64,000 nt of DNA from Cupriavidus taiwanensis. Lineage in GTDB: Bacteria; Pseudomonadota; Gammaproteobacteria; Burkholderiales; Burkholderiaceae. The stretch covers positions 3,183,270 through 3,247,269 of the forward strand of contig NZ_LT976853.1 in the NCBI RefSeq assembly GCF_900249755.1. Direction: 5' to 3'. The notes beneath the pieces were generated by a model. The model worked only from the letters and a program-made list of their open reading frames with translations. It was not told the DNA's origin and made no database searches. Shown in pieces: positions 9,591 to 21,772 of the stretch (the first letter of the stretch is position 1; each line of letters begins with the position of its first letter). The translations under genes and the position numbers were made by a program.

Positions 9591-10862
9591 ATGGCGACGC
9601 GCGCACCAGCAGCGGGCGCCCGGACGGCGGCACCGTCACGGGCCAAATCAGGGAAGGGACGCAAGGCCCCCACCCAGTACATCTTCGAGTGGGAAGGCAA
9701 GGACCGCAAGGGCAAGACCTTCACCGGCGAGTTGCGCGCCGAGAACCAGGCCGAGGTCACCGCGACCCTGCGCAAGCAGGGCCTGACCATCGTCAGGCTG
9801 AAGAAGCGCAAGGCCGCGCGCGGGCGCAAGATCACCGAGAAGGACATCGCCTACTTCACGAGGCAGCTGTCGACCATGCTCAAGGCCGGCATCCCGCTGC
9901 TGCAGTCGATCGACATCATCGCGCGCGGGCACGTGAACCCCAACTTCACCCAGCTGCTGTCCGACATCCGCTTCGACATCGAGGCCGGCAGCAGCATGGC
10001 CGCGGCGTTCCGGCGCCATCCGAAGTACTTCGATACGCTGTACTGCAACCTGATCGATGCCGGCGAACAGGGCGGCATCCTCGATTCGCTGCTGGAGCGC
10101 CTGTCGCTCTACATGGAGAAGACCATCGCGCTGAAGGGGCAGATCAAGTCCGCGATGATCTACCCGATCGCCGTGCTGACCGTCGCCTTTGCCGTCACGG
10201 TGATCCTGATGCTGTTCGTGATCCCGGCGTTCAAGGGCGTGTTCTCCAGCTTCGGCGCCAACCTGCCGGCACCGACGCTGCTGGTAATCGCGATCTCGGA
10301 CTTCTTTGTCCAGTACTGGTACCTGGTGATCGGCGCGCCGGTGGCCGGCATCAGCTTCTACCTGCGCGCGCTGAAGAAATCCGAAAAGGTGCAGCGCGCC
10401 ACCGACCGCGCGCTGCTGAAGCTGCCGATCTTCGGCAGCCTGTTCCGCAAAGCCGTGATCGCGCGCTGGACCCGCACGCTGGCGACGATGTTCGCGGCCG
10501 GCACGCCGCTGGTGGAATCGATGGAGTCGGTGGCGGGCGCGGCCGGCAACTGGGTCTACTACGACGCCACCCGCGAGATCGAGCAATCGGTGCGCATCGG
10601 CACCAGCCTGACCAACGCGATGCAGGCGACCCATGTGTTCGACAACATGGTGCTGCAGATGACGCAGATCGGCGAAGAATCCGGCGCGCTGGACAACATG
10701 CTGCTGAAGGTTGCGGAATTCTACGAGCGCGAGGTCGACGATGCCGTCGCCGCCATCTCCAGCCTGATCGAGCCGCTGATCATCGTGGTGCTGGGCGTGC
10801 TGATCGGCGGCATGGTGGTGGCGATGTACCTGCCGATCTTCAAGCTGGGACAGGTGGTGTAA
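9591..10862 (+). CDS. pilC: Type IV pilus inner-membrane platform protein
   Basis: PilC is the inner-membrane scaffold on which PilB acts. The 423-aa protein carries two copies of the T2SSF domain, each with the helical region and membrane span (first span near residues 190-215 with AVTVILMLFVIPAF; last near 385-415 with IIVVLGVLIGGMVVAMYLPIF). The end MYLPIFKLGQVV is typical of PilC. A basic, Ala-rich extension of about 25 residues precedes the conserved FEWEGKDRKGK. It lies 65 nt behind pilB and 3 nt before pilD, so it is clearly in an operon. Confidence 0.95.
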   Translation: MATRAPAAGARTAAPSRAKSGKGRKAPTQYIFEWEGKDRKGKTFTGELRAENQAEVTATLRKQGLTIVRLKKRKAARGRKITEKDIAYFTRQLSTMLKAGIPLLQSIDIIARGHVNPNFTQLLSDIRFDIEAGSSMAAAFRRHPKYFDTLYCNLIDAGEQGGILDSLLERLSLYMEKTIALKGQIKSAMIYPIAVLTVAFAVTVILMLFVIPAFKGVFSSFGANLPAPTLLVIAISDFFVQYWYLVIGAPVAGISFYLRALKKSEKVQRATDRALLKLPIFGSLFRKAVIARWTRTLATMFAAGTPLVESMESVAGAAGNWVYYDATREIEQSVRIGTSLTNAMQATHVFDNMVLQMTQIGEESGALDNMLLKVAEFYEREVDDAVAAISSLIEPLIIVVLGVLIGGMVVAMYLPIFKLGQVV

Positions 10863-10865
10863 GCG

Positions 10866-11777
10866 ATGCAGTTTGCGTGGTCCGCATCTCCCTATCCAGC
10901 TGGAGCCGCAACCGGAACCGCCCCGCTGCTGCACGCACTGACGGCGCTGCCGCCCGTGTTCCTGGTGGCGGCCGCCGCGCTGCTGGGGCTGGTGGTCGGC
11001 AGTTTCCTCAACGTGGTGATCCACCGCGTGCCGCGCATGATGGAGCGCGACGAGGCCAACTATATCGCCGAGCTGCGCGGCGACCCGCTGCCCTACCCCG
11101 GCCGCTACAACCTGATGGTGCCGCGCTCGGCCTGCCCGCATTGCGGCCATGCCATCGCCCCGTGGGAAAACGTGCCGGTGCTGAGCTACCTGTTGCTGCG
11201 CGGCCGCTGCTCGGCGTGCAAGGCGCCGATCAGCGTGCGTTATCCGCTGGTGGAACTGGCCTGCGCCGTGCTGAGCGCGCTGGTGGCATGGCGCTTCGGC
11301 CCGGGCGCGCAGGCGCTGGCCGCGCTGGTGCTGGTGTGGGGACTGCTGGCGCTGACCATGATCGATGCCGATACGCAGTTGCTGCCCGACCAGATCACGC
11401 TGCCGCTACTGTGGATCGGGCTGCTGCTGAACGTCGCCGGCCTGTTCGTGGCGCTGCCCGACGCGGTGATCGGCGCCGCCGCCGGCTACCTGGTGCTGTG
11501 GCTTGCCTACTGGCTGTTCCGGCTGCTGCGCGGCAAGGAAGGCATGGGCTTTGGCGACTTCAAGCTGATGGCGGCGCTCGGTGCCTGGTTCGGCTGGCAG
11601 GCGCTGCCGGCGCTGGTGCTGCTGTCGTCGGTGGCCGGGGTGGTGTTCGGGCTGGTCAATATCGCGCTGCGCCGCCAGCAGCGCGACACGCCGTTCCCGT
11701 TCGGGCCCTTCATTGCGCTGGCTGGCGTGGTGGTGCTGCTGTTCGGACCCGGGGTGCTGCCGCTGTTTGCCTGGTAA
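10866..11777 (+). CDS. pilD: Prepilin peptidase / N-methyltransferase
   Basis: This membrane aspartyl protease cleaves and N-methylates type IV prepilins. The 303-aa protein contains the N-terminal methylase part with GSFLNVVIHRVP and a zinc site (C90, C93, C115, C118). The protease part follows, with D167/D169 in MIDADTQLLPD and D231 in the GFGDFK motif. Several hydrophobic spans make up the rest. The start ATG lies 3 nt after pilC. Confidence 0.96.
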   Translation: MQFAWSASPYPAGAATGTAPLLHALTALPPVFLVAAAALLGLVVGSFLNVVIHRVPRMMERDEANYIAELRGDPLPYPGRYNLMVPRSACPHCGHAIAPWENVPVLSYLLLRGRCSACKAPISVRYPLVELACAVLSALVAWRFGPGAQALAALVLVWGLLALTMIDADTQLLPDQITLPLLWIGLLLNVAGLFVALPDAVIGAAAGYLVLWLAYWLFRLLRGKEGMGFGDFKLMAALGAWFGWQALPALVLLSSVAGVVFGLVNIALRRQQRDTPFPFGPFIALAGVVVLLFGPGVLPLFAW

Positions 11778-11851
11778 GGGTCGCGCGGCCCGCATCGGAC
11801 CGCGGCCGAAGCTGGTATCGTTGCGGCAACGACGGCTGACACAAACCTCAC

Positions 11852-12478
11852 ATGCTGGAAATCGGACTGACCGGCGGCATCGGCAGCGGCAAGACTCGCG
11901 TGGCCGACATGTTCGCCGCGCGCGGCGCCGCGATCATCGACACCGACCTGCTTGCGCACGAGATCACCGCCCCGGGCGGGCGCGCCATCCCGGCGCTGGT
12001 CGAGGCCTTCGGTCCCGCCTGCCTGCGCCCGGACGGTGCCATGGACCGTGACGCGATGCGCGCGCTGGTGTTTGCCGACGCCGCCGCAAAGGCGCGGCTC
12101 GAAGCCATCACGCATCCGCTGATCCGTGCGCTGACCACCGAACGCGCGCAGTCGATCCGTGATGCCGGCGCGCATCCCTACCTGATCTACGTGGTGCCGC
12201 TGCTGGTGGAATCGGGCTCGTGGCGCGAGCGCGTGGGCCGCGTGCTGGTGGTCGACTGCAGCGAAGCCACGCAGGTGGCGCGCGTGATGTCGCGCAACGG
12301 CTTCAGCCGCGAACAGGTGCTGGCGATCATGGCCAGGCAGGCGACGCGCGCCGCGCGCCTGGCATGTGCCGACGACGTCATCGACAACGACGGGCCGGTG
12401 CAGGCGCTGGTGGCGCAGGTCGACCGGCTCGACCGCTACTACCGTGAACTGTCGGGCGCGGGCACGGTCCATTCATGA
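11852..12478 (+). CDS. coaE: Dephospho-CoA kinase
   Basis: CoaE carries out the last step of coenzyme A synthesis, phosphorylating the 3'-OH of dephospho-CoA. The 208-aa protein starts MLEIGLTGGIGSGKT with the P-loop at residues 8-15. It has the DTDLLAHE acceptor-site motif, the ITHPLIR segment and the LLVESG region of the family. Position after pilD and before zapD-yacG is the common proteobacterial arrangement. Confidence 0.96.
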   Translation: MLEIGLTGGIGSGKTRVADMFAARGAAIIDTDLLAHEITAPGGRAIPALVEAFGPACLRPDGAMDRDAMRALVFADAAAKARLEAITHPLIRALTTERAQSIRDAGAHPYLIYVVPLLVESGSWRERVGRVLVVDCSEATQVARVMSRNGFSREQVLAIMARQATRAARLACADDVIDNDGPVQALVAQVDRLDRYYRELSGAGTVHS

Positions 12479-12522
12479 CGCGCCGGGCCGGCGCTCTGGC
12501 GCATTGCATCATGCGCGCGACA

Positions 12523-12551
12523 TTGTCCTCGGACCTTGTCTCGCATAGAAT
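12523..12551 (+). promoter_or_regulatory. Sigma-70 type promoter ahead of zapD
   Basis: TTGTCC (12523-12528) and TAGAAT (12546-12551) are 17 nt apart in the coaE-zapD spacer. This would give zapD-yacG their own transcript with a leader of about 130 nt. Confidence 0.55.
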
Positions 12552-12687
12552 GCGCTGGAACATGCCGGGAAATCGCCGCATAGTGCCGCTATCCCACACG
12601 CATAGATCGCCCTTTCCGGTATTTCCCGGGCCTCATTCTGCACCGGGCCGCCCCTGAAGCGCCCGACGCCCTGCACGGACACAGCAC

Positions 12688-13446
12688 TTGATTCTGTACG
12701 AATACCCTTTCAACGAACGCATCAGGACACTCCTGCGCCTGGAGGACCTGTTCGATCGGCTGGAATACTTCCTCGGCCAGGATCATGCCCAGCAGCATCA
12801 TGTCGCGCTGACCACGCTGTTCGAGATCATCGACGTCGCCGGCCGCGCCGACCTGAAGACCGACCTGATCAAGGAACTGGAGCGCCAGCGCCAGGCGCTG
12901 GCGCCGCTGCGCGCCAACCCGCAGATCGACCAGGACGCGCTCGACTCGGTGATCGGCGAGATCGAGCAGGGCATCGCGCTGCTCAACCAGACTGTCGGCA
13001 AGGCCGGCCAGCTGCTGACCGACAACGAGTGGCTGACCAGCATCCGCAGCCGCGCGATCATTCCTGGCGGCACCTGCGAGTTCGACCTGCCCGCCTACTA
13101 TGCATGGCAGCACCGTCCCGCCGAGGACCGCCGCGCCGATATCCTGAAATGGGCGCGTCCGCTGGTATCGCTGCGCATGGGCACCACCATCGTGCTGCGG
13201 CTGCTGCGCGAAGCCGGCCAGAGCGGCAAGGTGATCGCCACCGGCGGCAGCTACCAGCAGATGCTGTCGGGCCGCAGCTACCAGCTGATGCAGGTGTACC
13301 TGGACGATTCGCTGCTGGCCTTCATCCCCGAGATGAGCGCCAACAAGTACATGCTGTGGGTGCGCTTCACGCAGCAGGACGGCGACCTGCGCCCGCGCTC
13401 GGTCGATGCCGATATCCCGTTCCTGCTGAAACTCTGCAATTTCTGA
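12688..13446 (+). CDS. zapD: Cell division protein ZapD
   Basis: ZapD binds the C-terminus of FtsZ and bundles protofilaments at the Z-ring. The 252-aa protein begins (M)[21 protein letters not shown], the ZapD/DUF1342 signature, and continues with [21 protein letters not shown] and the C-terminal [10 protein letters not shown]. The start codon is TTG at 12688; no ATG lies nearby, and the family's N-terminus begins exactly here. It is followed closely by yacG. Confidence 0.95.
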   Translation: MILYEYPFNERIRTLLRLEDLFDRLEYFLGQDHAQQHHVALTTLFEIIDVAGRADLKTDLIKELERQRQALAPLRANPQIDQDALDSVIGEIEQGIALLNQTVGKAGQLLTDNEWLTSIRSRAIIPGGTCEFDLPAYYAWQHRPAEDRRADILKWARPLVSLRMGTTIVLRLLREAGQSGKVIATGGSYQQMLSGRSYQLMQVYLDDSLLAFIPEMSANKYMLWVRFTQQDGDLRPRSVDADIPFLLKLCNF

Positions 13447-13463
13447 AGCCTGCGCTGAACGCC

Positions 13464-13652
13464 ATGCCTGCTGTCGTCAAATGCCCCACCTGCGGCACCG
13501 AGGTGGCCTGGGTGCCCGACAACAAATTCCGCCCGTTCTGTTCCGAACGCTGCAAGCAGATCGATCTTGGCGCCTGGGCGTCGGAGAAATACGTGATCGG
13601 CGGCAAGCCGGGCGAGACCTCCGCCGACCAGTCAGAAGACGAGGACGACTGA
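13464..13652 (+). CDS. yacG: DNA gyrase inhibitor / zinc-binding protein YacG
   Basis: YacG is a small zinc protein that in E. coli binds GyrB and inhibits supercoiling. The 62-aa sequence starts [10 protein letters not shown] and has the four zinc Cys (C7, C10, C26, C30), then [13 protein letters not shown] and an acidic tail. I start at ATG 13464; the longer open frame through zapD is a shadow. It ends convergent with the OPT gene; a small GGCGCG/CGCGCC hairpin (13654-13672) without a T-run lies between them. Confidence 0.95.
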   Translation: MPAVVKCPTCGTEVAWVPDNKFRPFCSERCKQIDLGAWASEKYVIGGKPGETSADQSEDEDD

Positions 13653-13679
13653 AGGCGCGCGACTGACGCGCCCTCGCCC

Positions 13680-15719
13680 TCAGTGCGCCGCCGCCAGCAC
13701 GCGGCGGTAAAAGCCCACGCACACCAGCACGAACACCGCCAGGCCCAGCCACTGCGCGGTGGCTTCAAACCCGCCCCCCACCAGCGCCAGCGGCGCATCG
13801 CTGCCCGACAGGCCGATCACCGCGGCCAGCATCACGCCGACCAGGCTTTCGCCGACGATCAGCCCGGATGCCAGCAGCGTGCCGCGCCGCTCGGCATGCT
13901 CCAGCGCCAGCTTCACATCGTCGCCGCGCGCGCTGGCGCGGCGGCGCTCGGCGCGCAGCAACAGCCACGACAGCACCGCCCCCACCACCAGCGCCGAGCT
14001 GATCGTCGGCGGCAGGTAGATGCCGATGCCCACCGCCAGCACCGGCAGGCGCGCCGCGCCGCCACGGCGGCGCAGCATCTCGTCGATGGCGATCAGCACC
14101 ACGCCCAGCCCGATGCCGATCAGGATCATGGTCCAGTTGAGCTGGTGGGTGAAGATGCCGGTGGCGATGGCGGTCATCAGCGTCGCCTGCGGCGCGGCCA
14201 GCGCCTGGTTCGGGTCCATGCCCGCACGCGGCAGCGCGCCGGCGAAGCCGTAGGCGCTGTAGAGCAGCTCCAGCACCGGCGGGATCACCGCGGCGCCCAC
14301 CACGCAGCCGATCAGCAGCGCCACCTGCTGGCGCCACGGCGTGGCGCCCACCAGCCAGCCGGTCTTCAGGTCCTGCAGGTTGTCATTGGCGATCGAGGCT
14401 ACCGCCACCACCGCCGAGGTGGTGAAGATCGCCAGCGCGATCGCAAACTTGCCGCCCTCGGGCGTGGCCAGCAGCCCGTCGGCCTGCCCCGCCAGCAGGA
14501 TCAGCAGCGACACCAGGATCACCGCGATGATGCCGATGCCCGAAATCGGGCTGGCCGACGAGCCCACCAGTCCGGCCATGTAGCCGCACGCCGCCGCCAC
14601 CAGGAAACCGAAGATGAAGGCGAACACCACCGCGTAGACCACCAGGCGCCAGCGCGCGCCGCCATCGAGCGGCGCCGGCGCGAGGAACCAGGCGAACACC
14701 GTCACCAGCACCGCCAGCAGCGCCAGCATCACCAGGCCGATCCACTTCGCCGGCATGTCCTGCTGCGTGCGCGGCACGCTGCCCTGCCCCGCCGGACCTG
14801 CCTGCAGCGCGCCGAACGAGGCGCGGATGCCGTAAAGCATCGGCTTCGCCAGCGACAGCAGCGTCCAGATCGCGGCAATGCCGATGGTGCCGGCGCCGAT
14901 AAAGCGCGCCTGCTGGCTCCATACCATGGTGCCGAACGCCGACAGCGTGGCGCCGTCCGGGCGCGGCGTGACGGCGGTCAGCCACGGCACCGCGACGCCC
15001 CAGGTCAGCACCAGCCCGAGCAGCATCGCCAGCCCGCCGACGATGCCGACCAGGTAGCCCGCTCCCACCAGCGCCAGCGAGAAGCCCATCGACAGCCGCA
15101 CCACCGAGGCGCCCGCCGACAGCCAGAAGTTGGCGCCCTCGGCCAGCACGCGCAGCCCGCTCGCGGCAAAGCTGAACAGCCCCGCGACCAGGCCCCCGGC
15201 CATCAGGTCGGCCAGGCCGGTCGCCTGCGGCTTCTGGCCCGGTGCGGCTTCAGCCGGCGCGGCGCTGCCCACGCGCAGGATTTCCGCCGCGGCCACGCCC
15301 TCCGGGTAGGGCAGCTCGCTCTGCACCACCATGGCATGGCGCAGCGGGATGCTGAACACCACGCCCAGCATGCCGCCGGCCGCGCAGATCGCCAGCGTCT
15401 GCCAGAACGGGAAGCCCTGCCAGTGGCCCAGCATCACCAGGCCCGGCAGGATAAAGATGATCGACGACAGGGTGCCCGCGGCCGAGGCCTGCGTCTGCAC
15501 CATGTTGTTTTCCAGGATGTTGGCGCCGGGAAAGAGCCGCAGCACGGCCATCGAGATCACGGCCGCCGGGATCGCCGACGAGAAGGTCAGGCCGACCTTC
15601 AGGCCCAGGTAGATGTTCGACGCGGTGAACACGACCGTGATCAGCGCACCGAGGATGATGCCGCGCAGGGTCAGTTCAGGCAGGGTAACGTCGTCGGCGA
15701 TACGATCGGCACGTAGCAT
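13680..15719 (-). CDS. OPT-family oligopeptide/metal-chelate transporter
   Basis: This is a 679-aa polytopic membrane protein, hydrophobic almost throughout, with roughly 14-16 predicted spans. The start TLPELTLRGIILGALITVVFTASNIYLGLKVGLTFSSAIPAAVISMA is characteristic of the bacterial OPT superfamily, as is SELPYPEGVAAAEILR. Family members import oligopeptides or metal-chelate/siderophore complexes with protons; the substrate here cannot be told from sequence. It is a single gene, convergent with yacG and upstream of nothing obviously related. Confidence 0.9.
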   Translation of the reverse strand: MLRADRIADDVTLPELTLRGIILGALITVVFTASNIYLGLKVGLTFSSAIPAAVISMAVLRLFPGANILENNMVQTQASAAGTLSSIIFILPGLVMLGHWQGFPFWQTLAICAAGGMLGVVFSIPLRHAMVVQSELPYPEGVAAAEILRVGSAAPAEAAPGQKPQATGLADLMAGGLVAGLFSFAASGLRVLAEGANFWLSAGASVVRLSMGFSLALVGAGYLVGIVGGLAMLLGLVLTWGVAVPWLTAVTPRPDGATLSAFGTMVWSQQARFIGAGTIGIAAIWTLLSLAKPMLYGIRASFGALQAGPAGQGSVPRTQQDMPAKWIGLVMLALLAVLVTVFAWFLAPAPLDGGARWRLVVYAVVFAFIFGFLVAAACGYMAGLVGSSASPISGIGIIAVILVSLLILLAGQADGLLATPEGGKFAIALAIFTTSAVVAVASIANDNLQDLKTGWLVGATPWRQQVALLIGCVVGAAVIPPVLELLYSAYGFAGALPRAGMDPNQALAAPQATLMTAIATGIFTHQLNWTMILIGIGLGVVLIAIDEMLRRRGGAARLPVLAVGIGIYLPPTISSALVVGAVLSWLLLRAERRRASARGDDVKLALEHAERRGTLLASGLIVGESLVGVMLAAVIGLSGSDAPLALVGGGFEATAQWLGLAVFVLVCVGFYRRVLAAAH

Positions 15720-15812
15720 GCAGGTTCCTTTCCTGTGGATCCGGGCCGGCCGGGCCCCGGGCGGCGCACAAGCGGGCGCCGCGGCCGCTTGTCAGTGGCG
15801 CGGACGGCAGGG

Positions 15813-16259
15813 TCAGCCGTTGCGCGTTTCCTCGGCCAGCCACGCCACCACGGGAATGGTGGCCGGCAGCAGCGGCCCCACCGTCACCGGCGTGCCCTGC
15901 CACGAGAACGCCTGGCCTTCGCGGCCGACGGGCTCGCCCTGCCAGTCCGTGACCTTGCAGAAATGCAGCCGCACATAGGCGTGCGGGTAGTCATGTTCCA
16001 GGATGTGCCAGCGCTCGCATTGCGTGACATCAAGGCCCAGCTCTTCGTGCAGCTCGCGCGCCAGCGCCGCCTCGACCGACTCGCCCGGTTCCAGCTTGCC
16101 GCCGGGGAATTCCCAGTAGCCCTCGTAGGGCTTGCCGGCCGGGCGCTGCGCCAGCAGGAAGCGGCCGTCGGGCTGCACCAGCACGCCGACCGCGACCTCG
16201 GTGACCTTGCGCGGCGGGTTGCCGCCTGCGGGTGCGGGGCTCTGCGTGGACGCGCTCAT
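15813..16259 (-). CDS. mutT: MutT-type Nudix hydrolase (8-oxo-dGTP diphosphatase)
   Basis: This enzyme probably removes 8-oxo-dGTP from the nucleotide pool. The 148-aa protein has the Nudix box at about residues 53-75 (GGKLEPGES...RELHEELGL) and the MutT-like LLAQRPAGKPYEGYWEFPGG and HAYVRLHF segments. I start at ATG 16259-16257, which overlaps the stop of the upstream ATPase gene by 4 nt (ATGA); the long upstream extension of the same frame is a shadow. The substrate is inferred from similarity to MutT. Confidence 0.9.
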   Translation of the reverse strand: MSASTQSPAPAGGNPPRKVTEVAVGVLVQPDGRFLLAQRPAGKPYEGYWEFPGGKLEPGESVEAALARELHEELGLDVTQCERWHILEHDYPHAYVRLHFCKVTDWQGEPVGREGQAFSWQGTPVTVGPLLPATIPVVAWLAEETRNG

Positions 16260-17170
16260 GCCTTGGCCCCGCCCGGCACGTTGGGCACGTCGGGCAGGTA
16301 CGGCTTGCCGTGCTTGCCGCCCCAGTCGCGCGCGAACTGCCAGGCCACGCGGCCCGAGCGCGAGCCGCGCTCCAGCGCCCACACCAGCGCGTCGCCGCGC
16401 GCGGCGGCGATGTCCTCGTCGGTGCAGCCGAAATGCCGCAGCCAGTGGCCGACGATGGTCAGGTACTCGTCCTGCTTGGGCGGGTAGAACGACAGCCACA
16501 GCCCGAAGCGCTCCGACAGCGAGATCTTCTCTTCCACCACTTCGCCGGGATGGATCTCGCCGTCGTCGGTGTGGCGGTAGCTCTCGTTGTCCTTCATGTA
16601 CTCCGGCAGCAGGTGCCGGCGGTTGGAGGTGGCGTAGATCAGCACGTTGTCCGACTGCGCCGCGACCGAGCCGTCCAGCGCCGACTTGAGCGACTTGTAG
16701 CCCGATTCGCCTTCCTCGAACGACAGGTCGTCGCAGAAGATCACGAAGCGCTCGGGCCGCTGCGAGACCAGTTCGACGATATCGCCGAGGTCGCCCAGGT
16801 CGTCCTTGTCGACCTCGACCAGCCGCAGCCCGTCCTGGACGAAGGCATTGAGGCAGGCCTTGATCAGCGACGACTTGCCGGTGCCGCGCGCGCCGGTCAG
16901 CAGCACGTTGTTGGCCGGCAGCCGGTTCACGAACTGGCGCGTATTGCCGACGATGGCGTCCTTCTGGCGCTCGATGTTCTTCAGGTCGTCCAGGTGGATC
17001 GGCGGCAGCTGGCGTACCGGCTGCAGGTAGCCGATATTGCCGAACAGGCTCTGGCGCTTGCGCCAGCGGAACGCGACCGCCTCCTGCCAGTCCGCATCGC
17101 TCAGTTGCGGCGGCAGCCATTGTTCGAGTCGGGCGAGGAAGTTGTCGAGGCGGGCGGCGAGGTCAGACAT
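16256..17170 (-). CDS. AAA-type ATPase, DUF815 family
   Basis: The 304-aa protein has a Walker A GARGTGKSS at residues 93-101, a Walker B FVIFCDDLSF near 142-151 and a sensor-like LIYATSNRRHLLPEYM. This set defines the DUF815 ATPase family common beside mutT in beta-proteobacteria. Its function is not known. Start ATG 17170-17168 gives MSDLAARLDNFLARLEQWLP. It overlaps mutT by 4 nt, and copy B of the double-hairpin repeat precedes it. Confidence 0.88.
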   Translation of the reverse strand: MSDLAARLDNFLARLEQWLPPQLSDADWQEAVAFRWRKRQSLFGNIGYLQPVRQLPPIHLDDLKNIERQKDAIVGNTRQFVNRLPANNVLLTGARGTGKSSLIKACLNAFVQDGLRLVEVDKDDLGDLGDIVELVSQRPERFVIFCDDLSFEEGESGYKSLKSALDGSVAAQSDNVLIYATSNRRHLLPEYMKDNESYRHTDDGEIHPGEVVEEKISLSERFGLWLSFYPPKQDEYLTIVGHWLRHFGCTDEDIAAARGDALVWALERGSRSGRVAWQFARDWGGKHGKPYLPDVPNVPGGAKA

Positions 17171-17216
17171 GGCAGCGGGGCGTCAGGGAATGAATGGTGC
17201 CGATGGTTTTTGCTTT

Positions 17217-17324
17217 CTCTCCCCGATGGGAAAGTCCTGGGGAGAGGGGTGGCTTGGCGAGGTATCGCGCTAGTGGATACGCCGGCCCTCTCCCCCGGCC
17301 CCTCTCCCGCAAGCGGGAGAGGGG
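17217..17324. repeat. GC-rich double-hairpin intergenic repeat, copy B
   Basis: This has the same design as copy A: CTCTCCCC (17217-17224) pairs with GGGGAGAG (17239-17246) over a 14-nt loop, and the right hairpin has a 12-bp stem (17299-17310/17313-17324) almost identical to copy A. The left arm is more degenerate. It lies between argJ and the ATPase gene. Confidence 0.85.
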
Positions 17325-17344
17325 AGCAAAGCAAGCGGCGGGGC

Positions 17345-18571
17345 TCAGGAGCGGTAGTCGGCGTTGATCGACACGTAGTCGTGCGACAGGTCGCAGGTCC
17401 ATACGGTGGCTTCGGCATTGCCGCGGCCGAGCGCGATGCGAACGGTGATCTCGGCCTGCTTCATCACGCGCTGGCCGTCTTCCTCGCGGTAGGCGGGGTT
17501 GCGGCCGCCGTCGCGGGCGACCCAGACATCGTCCAGCCACAGGTTGACGCGGTTGACATCCAGATCGTCCACGCCGGCGTAGCCCACCGCGGCCAGGATG
17601 CGGCCCAGGTTGGGGTCCGAGGCATAGAACGCGGTCTTGACCAGCGGTGAATGCGCCACCGCATAGGCGATCTGGCGGCACTCGGCCACGTTCTTGCCGC
17701 CTTCGACGCGGATGGTCATCAGCTTGGTCGCGCCTTCGCCATCGCGCACGATCATCTGCGCCAGCTCTTGCGCCAGGCCCGTCACGGCATCGCGCAGCGC
17801 TTCAAACGCCGCGCCTTCGGCACGGTCGACCGCCGCGCCCGACTTGCCCGAGGCGATCAGCACGAACGAATCGTTGGTCGAGGTATCGCCGTCGATGGTG
17901 ATGCTGTTGAAGGAGTGGTCGGCGGCGTGCGTCACCAGCGCCTGCAGCACGGGCTGCGCCACGGCGGCATCCATGGCGATGAAGCCGAGCATGGTCGCCA
18001 TATTGGGGCGGATCATGCCGGCGCCCTTGCTGATGCCCGACAGCGTCACGGTCTTGCCGTCGACCTGCACCGTGCGCGATGCGACCTTGGGCTGCGTGTC
18101 GGTGGTCATGATCGCTTCCGCGGCGGCCAGCCAGTTGTCGGCGCTGGCGTTGGCGACGGCGGCGGGCAGCCCGGCCAGCAGGCGCTCCATCGGCAGTTGC
18201 TCGAGAATCACGCCGGTCGAGAACGGCAGCACCTGCGCGGCATCGATGCCCAGCTGCGCGGCCAGCGCGTCGCAGGTGGCGCGGGCGTTGGCCAGGCCCT
18301 GCTCGCCGGTGCCGGCGTTGGCATTGCCGGTGTTGACCACCAGCGCGCGGATGCCCTTTCCGGCGGCCAGATGCTCGCGGCAGACCTGCACCGGCGCGGC
18401 GCAGAAGCGGTTGCTGGTGAAGACGCCGGCCACCGTGCTGCCTTCGGCCACGCGCACCACCAGCACGTCCTTGCGGTTGGGCTTGCGGATGCCGGCCTCG
18501 GCCCAGCCCAGCTCCACGCCGGCGACGGGTTTCAGGTTCTCTGCCTGCGGCAGCGGAAGATTGACGGGCAT
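17345..18571 (-). CDS. argJ: Bifunctional ornithine acetyltransferase / N-acetylglutamate synthase
   Basis: ArgJ recycles the acetyl group in arginine synthesis by moving it from N-acetylornithine to glutamate. The 408-aa precursor has the self-cleavage site in [10 protein letters not shown] with nucleophile Thr193, [11 protein letters not shown] in the N-terminal half and the [15 protein letters not shown] segment. Whether it is bifunctional or monofunctional cannot be decided from sequence alone. It lies downstream of secA, 141 nt away. Confidence 0.95.
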   Translation of the reverse strand: MPVNLPLPQAENLKPVAGVELGWAEAGIRKPNRKDVLVVRVAEGSTVAGVFTSNRFCAAPVQVCREHLAAGKGIRALVVNTGNANAGTGEQGLANARATCDALAAQLGIDAAQVLPFSTGVILEQLPMERLLAGLPAAVANASADNWLAAAEAIMTTDTQPKVASRTVQVDGKTVTLSGISKGAGMIRPNMATMLGFIAMDAAVAQPVLQALVTHAADHSFNSITIDGDTSTNDSFVLIASGKSGAAVDRAEGAAFEALRDAVTGLAQELAQMIVRDGEGATKLMTIRVEGGKNVAECRQIAYAVAHSPLVKTAFYASDPNLGRILAAVGYAGVDDLDVNRVNLWLDDVWVARDGGRNPAYREEDGQRVMKQAEITVRIALGRGNAEATVWTCDLSHDYVSINADYRS

Positions 18572-18619
18572 GTAGGACTCCTCGATGTTCCTGCTAGCGA
18601 CTTGCTTGTCTCAGACGAA

Positions 18620-18683
18620 CATGCCCGCGAAGGGCGGGCATGTGCGATTCCTGTTGCGCCGCTCCGGTGCTTCGCGGAGCGGC
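18620..18683. other. Two short hairpins in the secA-argJ spacer
   Basis: CATGCCCGC/GCGGGCATG (18620-18628/18634-18642) and GCCGCTCC/GGAGCGGC (18658-18665/18676-18683). Neither is followed by a T-run on the minus strand, so they may stabilise the secA 3' end rather than terminate. Confidence 0.5.
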
Positions 18684-18712
18684 GTCATACCGGGTGCCCG
18701 GCCTGGCTCAGT

Positions 18713-21490
<2,778 letters not shown>

Positions 21491-21601
21491 CGATTGCTTT
21501 CACCTGCGCGGAACCGGGCGGCATCCCCAGCAAAGACGGGCTGCTCCGGCGGCCGGGCGCGGTAATGGATAGATTGGCGCAAAACGCCGAGTTTATCATG
21601 T

Positions 21602-21640
21602 GCCGGGGTCACGGCCGGGGTCGCGGCCGGGGTCGCGGCC
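21602..21640. repeat. Short 12-nt tandem repeat in the secA/DUF721 spacer
   Basis: About three copies of GGCCGGGGTCGC (the first is variant) in head-to-tail order. It lies between the two divergent genes, outside coding sequence. Confidence 0.7.
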
Positions 21641-21759
21641 GATGGCGCGCAGCGCTGGCGCGGGTCCTGCCGCAAGCGGTCCGGGATGGCCGTGCCGGCT
21701 TCCATCCGGACGCCGCCGTTTTCCGGCCGGACTGCCCGCGTGCATGCGCCGCCCCTTGC

Positions 21760-21772
21760 TAGAATGCAGGCA
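21760..21772 (+). promoter_or_regulatory. -10 element six bases before the DUF721 start (possible leaderless mRNA)
   Basis: TAGAAT at 21760-21765 is followed by only 6 nt before ATG 21772, so transcription would begin at or next to the A of the start codon. No ribosome site precedes the ATG. The -35 region is poor. Confidence 0.4.

Noticed and set aside
13654..13672. Hairpin between yacG and the OPT gene as a terminator
   Set aside because: Only 6 bp and no T-run on either strand; not listed as a terminator.
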